The notes beneath the pieces were generated by a model. It worked only from the letters and a program-made list of their open reading frames with translations. It made no database searches and was not told the DNA's origin. Position numbers and translations under genes: made by a program. From assembly GCA_003254885.1 (NCBI GenBank), contig QANT01008001.1, positions 1 to 64,000 of the forward strand: a stretch of DNA of 64,000 bases, in the 5' to 3' direction. Below, in pieces: positions 1 through 9,742 of this stretch (position 1 is its first letter; every line of letters begins with the position of its first letter). The stretch comes from Purshia tridentata. Lineage: Eukaryota > Streptophyta > Magnoliopsida > Rosales > Rosaceae.

Positions 1-83
1 GGGGGGGTGGTGGGGTGGGGTGGGGTAGTGTTGGGTTGGGTGTTTAATCTCCAAATTTAAAGATTGAATGAAGACATACTTAC

Positions 84-1398
84 ACTTCCCTAATGGAATT
101 AAAGTAGATTGAACTCCGAGGCAAAACAAGGGATAAGAAAGACATTAATGCATATATCTGCCAGGGAAAACAAAGTTCACACTGGTTACATAAGTGAAAA
201 GTCAAGAAATTAATTTTCAAAGTGTGACCTCTAGAAGATCTCAAGACCAATGGAAGAAACAAAAATAAAGTGAAACAAAAAGGTGAGTGAAGACAAAAAA
301 AAAAGAAATATAAAATGTAAAAAAACAAATGAGAAGCAAATACATAGACTTGATGCTCAACAGAGACCCCAAACAAGCTAAATTTCTGCCTCTGAGCCTC
401 AATACTGATTAACATAATGGCAAAAAAGGATGCAAGAGTTCAATCAATTCTATTACAATCTTTAAATTTAAAAACTTTTAAGCTTCTGGCCTACATTTTT
501 CTATATTTTTTAACTACTGGAAAACCATAATGGGCTTATTCTGTAAAAAAACCATGCAGTCACACACTAGCAGATTGAACAAATTAAATGGCCAGATCAT
601 TTGAACCACATGGTAAGAATCTTTTTCAGCATATTGTCATATAATTTCTTGAAAGTGAATATACTGAACAAATTCTGACAGGTAAAAACAACAACTGAAA
701 ACCAGTTCTTTACATGATGCATAACATGAAATTCAATGACCAGATTTGAGCATGTCTATCTAACTGCAATAAAGCTGCGGCCTTTGCACCATTTCCAACT
801 AGAAGACTTTATTGAGCAGCTCCTCCACAAATCCAAAAGGAGTCACAAGGTCTCAGAGTAATCTATTTCAACACCCCCAGTCTCGGTCATTTATTGTTTC
901 TACTGTCATTATCCCTTCAATTAAGCTGGAAATTTTCTTTAATGGCTCATGCATAAACAATTTATAGATGGCATATGCAGGCCACAAGAGAAAACGAAGC
1001 AAGGACATTGAAAACAGCACAAGAAAGTAATCATCACTCCATGATTAAGATTGACAAGATGACACTGTCATGACAAAACAGACATTTCCTCAGTTAACTT
1101 GTCACTTCTCACTCATAACCCTAATGAAATAATGAAACTGCAGCTGTAAAAACAAATTCAAGAACAAAAAAAGGCTGGATGTGGATATAATCACAATGAT
1201 ACATATGATAGCATTTCAAAGCAAGTTTATAGAAGTACTCACTGGGACCATGAAGATGATGCGGACGATGTATCTCTGATAAGTGGGTTCAGTGTAATTC
1301 ATGAGGTGCCTGTAGATGTGCAAAATGGCCAAAGCAATGGCTCCAACAGTGCAAAAAAAGGCAACAATGCTCAAGTAGATTGGGACCGTTTCCGCCAT
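84..1398 (-). CDS. DUF300/TMEM184 (LAZ1-like) membrane protein, 5' part, cut by window edge
   Basis: Two coding exons are seen, 1243-1398 and 84-157, joined in frame by a GT-AG intron; the rest lies left of the window. The protein begins MAETVPIYLSIVAFFCTV and continues through NYTEPTYQRYIVRI, MVPIYALMSFLSLVLP and SSIYFNSIREV, which are the signature first segments of the plant DUF300 / TMEM184 / organic solute transporter-alpha-like family that includes LAZ1. Two hydrophobic spans are visible, about residues 6-26 and 50-68. The start at 1396-1398 lies right after a consensus acceptor (ctattcag), so a 5' UTR intron is likely, with its donor near 1822 and a leader exon up to about 2,010. Family members are multi-pass endomembrane or tonoplast proteins; LAZ1 is linked to cell death and brassinosteroid signalling. 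Which family member this is cannot be told from 75 residues. Confidence 0.85.
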
Positions 1399-2010
1399 TC
1401 TGAATAGCTCAAATTCAACCAACTCCCTTTGCACATTAATAACAACACAGACAATGATAACAAGTATTAGCAAACCACACACACACAAATAAAAAATAAA
1501 TAAATAAAAGGAGCTAGTCAATGATTAAAACCTGAGAAGCAGCTGTGTCTATTCTCTCTAGTCTCTATGCTATAGTTTTGCTTGTCAGAAGTAGAAGAAT
1601 TCCATCAAAGTAAGGGAGGGAGGGAAGGGGTCGTAGTCTGCCAAATTTGTAAACCCTAACCTCACACGCGATTTGAAAAGCTTGAAATGCCTGCAGCCGT
1701 TGAAAATAAATTCAAAAATGTAAATGAGAGAAGTAAAGCCCTCCATTAATTCCCCCAAAAAAAAAAGGTTTTGACAGAATTCAATTGGAGAGACAATGAA
1801 AGCTATAGAAGCAACTTTACCTTTGTGAGGGTTTTTAGAGAATTGGGAAATTTGGTAAAAGCTTGAGGCGTGAAGACCAAATGGCGAGAGATCTGGTTAA
1901 CTGTTCATCCAATAAGATCAAAGAAAGAAGAAGAAGCACAGCCTCGCATGAAATTGCTGTACTAGCTGGAACCCAATAATGGCGGCTTCCAGTCTCCGCT
2001 GTACAATGAA

Positions 2011-2613
2011 TAAACAAACACGCTATGAAATTATGAACTATGAAATTGTTTGTGCCAACCTTGTTTTTTATTTATTTATATATTTTAATTTGGGTGTTCT
2101 AACGCTTCTTAATGACCGATTAATATATATTATACTATTATTTTTTGCTTAAAGGGTAATTTCGAGTGAGTTTAAGAGCCTTCAGAGTTGGTTGGGAAAT
2201 CAAATTACTTAAAAAAGATAACGAATTAACCACCCGGTAGGAGAAACACGCGGGTTCCGGGTGAAGTCGTGACATTGGGTCGGGTGGGGAAGACCCGAGA
2301 AAATAATATCCGAAGCTCTGGGAAATATTAACCGAGGTGGAGGTTTGGAAGGCCATACATTTGCAAAGGTTTTGGCCTCAAAACCTTATCTCACTCTCAC
2401 TCTCACTCTCACTCTGCTATATAAGCTTCAGGCCCTAAACCCCTTCAGCGCTCTCAATTCTTTCAAACCTAAAAATATCTGTACGCCTCTCTCATTGTCT
2501 TTCTCTCTCATTTTCTTCTCTCCTTTATCTTCTTCTCTGCGAACTTTGAGCAAGCCCTTGGTGCTCAAAGAGAAGAAGAAAGAAGGAGAAGCAAGAACTT
2601 TGAGCAAGCAGAA
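2011..2613 (+). promoter_or_regulatory. Divergent promoter region and RH3 5' leader
   Basis: About 600 bases separate the presumed leader of the minus-strand DUF300 gene from the RH3 start. A TATA-like TATATAA lies at 2418-2424, directly after a pyrimidine tract of repeated CTCACT (2391-2415), a common plant core-promoter arrangement. Transcription would then start near 2450, giving a leader of about 160 bases with no ATG before 2614. The leader is rich in CT and then GA. It holds two copies of CTTTGAGCA (2544-2552, 2598-2606) and one reverse complement TGCTCAAAG (2562-2570). Confidence 0.5.
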
Positions 2614-5600
2614 ATGGCTTCTATCATAGGCGTATCGTCTATATTACACCAGACTCCAAGTCTGGAGCTTTATAGAAGAGCAACAGCGTCATCAACAACA
2701 ACGACCACAGCAACAACGAGCAGCCCCTCTGTTTCGCTGGCGTTTCCGGAGAGGCATCGTTTTAACAATGTTTTGAGAGCCTACAACAACAGTAGCAACA
2801 ACAAGAGGGGTACTGGCCTCGTTCCCTCAGCAATTGCGACTCCCAATTCGGTTCTCAGTGAAGAGGCCTTCAAAGGACTCGGTGACTTCACAAAGGACTC
2901 TCTGGAGTCGGACTCGGATTACGAGTCTGAAACTGAACCAGCTTCTGCTGCTGATAAAGATGAGCTTGCTCTTTCCAAGTTGGGTTTGCCTCAGCGCCTT
3001 GTCCATGCCCTTCAAAAACGTGGCATTATTGATCTTTTTCCCATTCAGGTACTTCATTCCTCTCTATCATTTTGCCTTTTCTTTTTCAGTTTAATTACAT
3101 ATTTATATTTTTCTTGTTTATAATGAAAGTACTCTAATTTAGCGTGCTTTCAAACCCTTTTGACTCTCATCTATCTGCGGATTATAATATCTATGTGTGT
3201 GCGTGTGTTATGATTTAATACTTACTTTTTGGCTTGAAAAATTTAGAGAGCTGTTCTAGTACCTGCATTGGAAGGGCGAGATATCATCGCTCGTGCAAAG
3301 ACCGGGACTGGAAAGACATTAGCCTTTGGAATTCCAATACTCAAACGCCTCACAGAAGAGGATGAACAGAGGGGTTCTCATAGGTACCAGTTTTTCCTTG
3401 CACATTAGTACTAGAGACCTGTTCTTTTGAAGCATCTTCTGATGAATGTCTTTTTGTAGGCGGACTGGTTATCTTCCAAGAGTTTTGGTCCTTGCACCTA
3501 CTCGGGAGTTAGCGAAGCAAGTGGAAAAGGAGATGAAAGAATCTGCACCATATCTGAATACTGTTTGTGTCTATGGGGGTGTTTCGTATGTTACACAACA
3601 AAATGCTCTTTCCCGTGGAGTTGATGTAGTGGTTGGAACTCCCGGTCGACTTATCGACCTGATAAACGGTAACAGCCTCAAATTGGGCGAAGTTCAATAT
3701 TTGGTACTTGATGAAGCTGATTCGATGCTTGCTGTTGGATTTGAGGAGGATGTGGAAGTAATTTTACAAAGGCTTCCAGCTCAGAGGCAGAGCATGCTTT
3801 TTTCTGCAACTATGCCTGGCTGGGTGAAAAAACTATCACGGAAATATTTGGACAATCCATTGACGATTGATTTGGTAATTTGTTTTTGAGTTTCTTTCTC
3901 TTCGTTAGGTTCAGAAATTTCATTGTTTCTATGATTTGTTCCAGTAGAATATGGCATGAGTTATCATTAAAATGATTCTACTTGATATTGAAGCCAATGA
4001 AGGGTTTAGTTGAGTAAAATTATGCGGTTGGTGTCACAGTCCTAATTCTGCATAATAAGAAATACTCATCTATAAATTTTGCATTTCTTTGACTTATATT
4101 GAAGCAAGAGTGGTGCTAGAGTGGAAAGTAAATCTTAAAATTTTTGCTTTCTATTTTCTTATTTCCCAAAGGTTGGCGACCAAGAAGAGAAGCTTGCAGA
4201 AGGGATCAAACTTTATGCTATATCAACCACTTCAACTTCAAAGCGGACCATTCTTAGTGATCTTATAACGGTAAGAGTTTTGAACTCATTATTTTACTCG
4301 TTTTGGCCCATTTTGGGGGCATAGTTAAATATTATAACTTCTGATTTGTTACAAATCTTATATCAGTCTACTTTAGTGGTTGTAATTTATTTTGTAACTG
4401 GATTGGTAAAGGTTGAAGATTGTCACAATCATCATTATACTTTTAACATATATCTCATTATTAACTATCATCATTGCTTTCTGATAGAACTTAATTATTG
4501 TCATTGTATCTCATCATTAACTATCATTATATGATTCTGTATGGTTGCTCTAAGTTATTTTAAAAAGAACCATTTTTACATATCACTAAATATCGTCATA
4601 TTTTCAGGTTTATGCAAAGGGTGGGAAGACCATTGTTTTTACACAAACAAAACGAGATGCTGATGAAGTCTCAATTTCATTAACAACTAGCATAGCTTCT
4701 GAGGCATTGCATGGAGATATATCACAGCATCAAAGGGAGAGAACATTAAATGGTTTTCGGCAAGGGAAATTCACTGTGCTCGTTGCCACTGATGTTGCAT
4801 CCCGTGGGCTTGATATTCCCAATGTTGATTTGGTAAGCTCTAGGAATTTCTTCTGATGCCTAATCAAATTCTTATTATACTTTGATGCATCCTAGTACAT
4901 GCGTATGGAAACTATTCCGACTCTATGCCAATAAAAGAGAGTCCATATGTTCTTTCAGCATATCAATTGCCTTTTTTTTTTTCTTGTCTCTCCAGGTTAT
5001 TCACTATGAACTTCCCAACGATTCAGAGACATTTGTGCATCGCTCTGGTCGTACTGGACGTGCAGGGAAAGAAGGTTCTGCCGTTCTGATGTTTACTAAT
5101 AACCAGAGGAGAACAGTCAAAACTCTCGAGCGTGATGTGGGGTGCAGGTTTGAGTTTGTTAGTCCACCAACTGTTGAAGAGATTTTGGAGTCATCTGCTC
5201 AGCATGTGGTTGCTACTCTCAGTGGAGTTCATCCTGAATCTGTAGAGTTTTTCACACCAACTGCACAGAAATTGATTGACGAACAGGGAACAAGTGCTCT
5301 TGCAGCTGCACTGGCACAGCTGAGTGGGTTTTCTCGACCTCCATCATCTCGGTCTCTTATCAATCATGAGCAGGTACAAATTGTAGTCCTTTGGGGTGTG
5401 TTCTGCCAGCATTCCTCTAGTGTCTTGTTATATAGTTTTAACTGGAAAATTGTATGCAGGGATGGGTGACATTGCAATTAATTCGGGATCCTGCTTTTGC
5501 CAGAGGGTTCCTGTCTGCTAGATCTGTAACTGGGTTTCTTTCAGATGTCTATTCGGCAGCTGCTGATGAAGTTGGGAAAATACATATAATTGCAGATGAA

Positions 5601-6482
5601 AGGGTTGGTATCTACAATATCTCATGCTTATTATCTTGTTCCAGTGGCGTCTTCTCATTTAAAACAAATCTTGATGGTGACAATATCAGGTCCAAGGAGC
5701 AGTTTTTGATCTTCCAGAGGAGATTGCCAAAGAGTTGCTGAACAGGCAAATACCTCCTGGAAACACTCTTTCCAAGATAACCAAGGTTGACTTTTGCTTT
5801 TGGTCACTTTCTCAATAGCAGCCTTTGCATGACGTTGCACATTGCTAGAATGGGCCCTGATTTGTTTTCTTTGCAGTTTTCCATGTCCCACAAAGCTACT
5901 GAGAAATTACATGATTGTATTATTTTGTGTTTGCAGTTGCCTGCTCTGCAAGATGATGGGCCAGTGAGTGACTACTATGGAAGGTTTTCAGGCAGGGGGG
6001 ATCGGAATAGTCAACGGGGAGGAGGTTCTAGGGGTCGTGGTGGGTTTAGAAGTAGTGGCGGGAGGGGTTGGGGCAGCGGGGGTGCTGATGATAGATTTAG
6101 GAGTAGTGATAGAAGTTATGGCAGTAACAACAGCCGGCCTCGGACTTCAAGAAGCACAGGGGATGATTGGTTAATTGGAGGTACACGATCAAGCAGGTCA
6201 TCATCCCGGGACAGGTAAATTATCAATAAGTTTCTCATTTCTTTTCTGTGTTTTAAAAATGTACATTGAGAATTTGAAACTCATCAATCAATAATTAACA
6301 TTATAAGAATAGAAACTGTTATCACATCTATAGGGTTGTTGTTGCTCCTTGATTCATATTTAATCTGCATAATACTGAAATTATATCTGAACTTGCATTA
6401 CAGAAGCTTTGGAGGTTCCTGTTTCAATTGTGGGCGGTCTGGACACAGGGCATCAGAGTGCCCTACCAAACAAGGATATTAG
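2614..6482 (+). CDS. RH3: Chloroplast DEAD-box RNA helicase, RH3 type
   Basis: Ten exons: 2614-3048, 3247-3383, 3460-3874, 4172-4270, 4608-4832, 4996-5373, 5460-5603, 5690-5785, 5937-6214, 6404-6482. All introns are GT-AG and in phase, giving 761 residues (Arabidopsis RH3 is about 750). The N-terminus is rich in Ser and Thr, as in chloroplast transit peptides, followed by an acidic stretch. Visible motifs are the Q motif ending FPIQ (about 123-145), the P-loop AKTGTGKT (162-169), PTRELA, DEAD (275-278), SAT, and the helicase C motifs [10 protein letters not shown] and [15 protein letters not shown] domain follows, then a Gly/Arg/Ser-rich tail and a CCHC zinc knuckle [14 protein letters not shown] (742-755). 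This combination is that of plastid RH3, which acts in chloroplast group II intron splicing and 50S ribosome assembly. Mitochondrial RH9 and RH53 are the nearest alternatives, but the GUCT and knuckle sequences read as RH3. Confidence 0.96.
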
Positions 6483-7977
6483 ATGTGCATCCTTAAACAT
6501 AAGGTTTTCAGCCCCCTTGGTGGGTTAGAGGCTGGTGCTGTTGCTGCCGGCCGCCACCTCAGGCGGGAGGCATTGCATCGTGTTTGTGGGGCTCTCAAGG
6601 TCAATGAGGTTGGGAGATGCTCCCCCGGAGATTTACAAGAATTTCACGACACTTGTAAAAGAGCTATAGGAATTCATTTTGTACTGCTTTCTCTCACATA
6701 TGTATTTTGTTTGACATTATAATTCTACCCTTGCATTAAAATTAGGTGTGCATTTTCAATTGTGCAAGTGTTAACATTTCGTGAGAAAAAAAGTGATGCT
6801 TTGTAGGGCAATATTCTCTCATCATATGGTTTTTTATCTTTTTCGTCCAGGATTCTCATATCATATCGTTGACATGTAATATTGTTGGATTCAAATATCA
6901 CGTGATTGATTACATTTTAGACAATGAAGTAACCCCAGGCCATTGCTGCTCTGTGCCAAGACCTTGCAAAGCAAATTGATATGATTAATTAGAAAAAAAA
7001 AAAAAAATCCATTCAAAAAATTGAAGTACATCTAATGAGTCTGATTCAGATACACTCATTCAAATAAAATAATATTTTATTTTTTACTCTTATATTCTGG
7101 CATTCTGCACCACACTCTTTCGTTGTTTTTATTTATTTATTTCCTTGTCTTTCCGATCAACCCAGTGAGAAAAACCGACCGATTATCTCACCCGCTTCTA
7201 TCGCATCAGGCTCATACCAGTTGCGGCGGCTCCACCGCAACAATTCTTCTGTTTCCAACCTCACAACAAGCATAACCCAGCTAGCTAGAAATCTCTCCCA
7301 TTCCAATTAAAACATTAATATAAATCAAATTAACACTCCAAATTTGATTAAACCTATGGTGTAGAACTTTTCATCGCCGGAGGAAGAGGCCTCGAGGTCG
7401 AAAGGCACGGCGAGCTGCTGCTACTGCTAATAGGCAGACGATATAGGAGGGCTAGTGAGTTTTGCTCACACTGGGCTTTTTCGTGTTAGGTTGGATTCGT
7501 TGGAAAGACAGATCGGAAGAAGAAAAAGAGTCAATTAAAAAAATTGATTTTTATTATTTTCTTAAATGGAAACTTAAAAGAAAAAAATAAAATCTTAGTG
7601 TGTTTTGATCTTTTGTTCCACTGGTTGGTGATGAGTTGCAGAAGATGGTGGGTTTATGAAGATGGAAAGTCTGAAAACATGAAGAAGATGAAGTCTGCAA
7701 TGAGAAGATAAAAGCCTTCAAGAAATATTATGTTGAAACGTGTTCAAGATGATGAAGTCTGCAACGTGTTCAACATATTCTTTGTCATGTTGAAGAAGAT
7801 GAAGTCTGAAAACTCTAATACAAAAATAATATTCTTTTATATATAATTTTGAGAGTGGATAAGTCTAACTATGAATTGGCTGAATTGGTACTCATAATTC
7901 AATGATATTGGTCTGTTAAGTTTCTAATTGTTAACAATGTGATGAAACATAGAACAAACGAAAATGAGCAATCTAAT
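6483..7977. other. RH3 3' UTR and intergenic spacer
   Basis: The first 250-300 bases are probably the RH3 3' UTR. The rest holds no convincing gene. There is a poly-A run near 6992-7006, and 7625-7815 repeats variants of GATGAAGTCTGCAA and GAAGATGAAGTCTG at irregular spacing. A more GC-rich patch at 7150-7470 has no sustained reading frame on either strand; it might be the relic of a lost exon, but I could not recognise it. Confidence 0.5.
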
Positions 7978-8931
7978 CTATTTGCCAAAGAGAATGTTGA
8001 TGACACTTGTAACCAGCAACCCTCTTCTGCTCTTAAGCTCCTCCCTCACAGCCTTCTCGTCTGCCACAAAGCCCTTCGCTTTCATCTCCTTGAGAAACTC
8101 TTTGCCCTCTTCCGCCTTATCTGCAATTGCAAAGCCCTCGAACACCGCCGTGTAGGTACCGGCATTGGGTCGCAGTCCCTTGCCCATCATCTCCATCACG
8201 TACTTCTTGGCATCCTCAAGAAAATTGGGGTCAGCAGCGAGTGCTTTGATGAGAACGCTGTAAGTATACGCATTGGGGGAGACTCCAGAAGCGAGCATGC
8301 GCAAGTACACCTTGAGAGCGTCCTTGGTCTTACCGGCATTGGCGTAGGCCTCAACGACGGCGGTGTGGGCAATGACGTCGGGCATATGACCCTTGTCTTT
8401 GATCTGGGCAAAGAGCTCCAGGGCCTCGTGGGTGAGGCCGTCTTTAGACAAAGCGTCGAACATCTTGACTGCATTGTTTTGGAGGCCGTCGGTGCGCATC
8501 TTGTGGAAGACTTCTTGCAAGTCCTTGGGGTCTTCTGGGTCTTCGATTGCCGGCTTCTTGTTGAAGGGGTCGTATGGGGGAGGCAGCTTCGACTTGTCGA
8601 CCTCTTTGGTGGCTGTCGTTTTTTCATTGTCGTCGTCGTCTTCGTCGTCCGAAGGGAGAGAGAAGTTGACCTTGGTGTTGATCTTGGTGGTGTTGGGTTC
8701 GGAGGAGCTGAAAAACCTTGGCATTAACAATCTTGGTGTTGGTGGTGTTAATGGTGTTGGGTCATGAAGTAAAGAAGAAGAAGAAGGAAATGGAAATGGG
8801 ATGATTGTGTTGGAGTTGTTGGACGCAGCAGCTCTGGCTATGAGACGCTTACTGAAGAAACGGGGGAGGTGATTAGATTTTTTGTTGGACGCGAGAAGAA
8901 GAAAGGCCCGAGATACCGATGTGGCTGCCAT
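7978..8931 (-). CDS. Small PPR protein, At4g38150-like, intact copy
   Basis: An uninterrupted 317-codon frame starts from a true ATG at 8929-8931. The N-terminus MAATSVSRAFLLLAS followed by Arg- and Ser-rich sequence fits an organelle (probably mitochondrial) presequence. A low-complexity acidic linker lies near residue 95-105, and about four PPR units fill residues 135-300, with typical lines such as PDVIAHTAVVEAYANAG, PNAYTYSVLIKALA and PNAGTYTAVFEGFA. The C-terminus ends VINILFGK. PPR proteins of this P class bind organelle RNA; the target cannot be read from the sequence. It lies head to head with the LRR gene at 9,743, with about 800 bases between the start codons. Two damaged relatives lie at 22,383-23,756. 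A long plus-strand frame across the same bases is its antisense shadow. Confidence 0.9.
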   Translation of the reverse strand: MAATSVSRAFLLLASNKKSNHLPRFFSKRLIARAAASNNSNTIIPFPFPSSSSLLHDPTPLTPPTPRLLMPRFFSSSEPNTTKINTKVNFSLPSDDEDDDDNEKTTATKEVDKSKLPPPYDPFNKKPAIEDPEDPKDLQEVFHKMRTDGLQNNAVKMFDALSKDGLTHEALELFAQIKDKGHMPDVIAHTAVVEAYANAGKTKDALKVYLRMLASGVSPNAYTYSVLIKALAADPNFLEDAKKYVMEMMGKGLRPNAGTYTAVFEGFAIADKAEEGKEFLKEMKAKGFVADEKAVREELKSRRGLLVTSVINILFGK

Positions 8932-9742
8932 TGTTAAATGCTGATGGTATACTGTTGTATCAGAGTATCAGTAAATTTGCGACTTCTTCGGTGCCAGTCG
9001 TCGGCGTTTGGTTTCTACTTCCAATTTTTTTCCAGAATGTTCCCGCTACCAGGTACAGCCTTCAAATCCTAATACGACATCGTTTGCTTGTTTTACAATT
9101 GGACAAGACCATGGACCATATATTTTGGGAATATATAGGCCCAGCCCACAATGCAAAGCAAACAACCAAACTTATAAGCAGAGATAACTATTAACTAGAG
9201 GAATTTTTCAACTAGAACAAACCTCACTAGTGAAATGGGAGAGAAATTTGTAGTAATGATTAATTGGTAATTTGGTATGAACAAAATCTGTTGAAATTTT
9301 CACATTTGGCCGGCGACCATACTAAATAATGATAAACTTAATACTAATTAATTAGCTGAATGGTTCCAACTTTTCAACTTTGGGTTTACCAAATTCCAGA
9401 GGAAGCTAGCTAGCTAAGCTAGCATTGTAGCGATACCCTCCCAAAGGTAATTATCTAAAACTGAATTTCAACCGCGAGAGCCTTGTGTTTGAACTCATTC
9501 CAAAATCGTGACTTATTGGAATGTGCGGGCGGAGGAAACGGTAAAAGTTACGTCCACTTTGTTTGTATCTAATTAATTGACTAAGCTACCTCGCTTAATT
9601 GCTCAGAAATAAGCATTCTTGTCTACTATTTAGTGAGCACATGTACATGTACATGCCATGCATATATATATAGTTTGCTAGTCCTCATTCAATACGAATT
9701 GCTAGCTAGCTGATTAGCCCATCCAGAAGATATATAGCAACC
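8932..9742. promoter_or_regulatory. Shared spacer between PPR gene and LRR-only gene
   Basis: This is the divergent promoter region between the intact PPR gene and the shortened LRR gene. The stretch around 9104-9160 (GACCATATATTTTGG, then CCCAGCCCA) recurs at 21,043-21,085. The stretch around 9530-9560 (GGGCGGAGGAAACGGTAAAA) recurs upstream of the full kinase at 14,757-14,776. TTAGTGAGCAC near 9630 recurs near 15,101. These shared pieces show that the spacer was duplicated together with the genes. A TATA-like run lies at 9664-9672, about 75 bases before the ATG. Confidence 0.6.

Noticed and set aside
2345-2629. 94-codon frame overlapping the RH3 promoter and leader
   Set aside because: It starts upstream of the TATA-like box and mostly translates CT repeats; the RH3 frame starting at 2614 is the real gene.
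7150-7470. GC-richer patch as a possible gene remnant
   Set aside because: No frame longer than about 40 codons and no recognisable protein similarity on either strand.
7939-8727. 262-codon plus-strand frame
   Set aside because: It is the antisense of the intact PPR gene and has no recognisable domain; its length follows from the codon use of the opposite strand.
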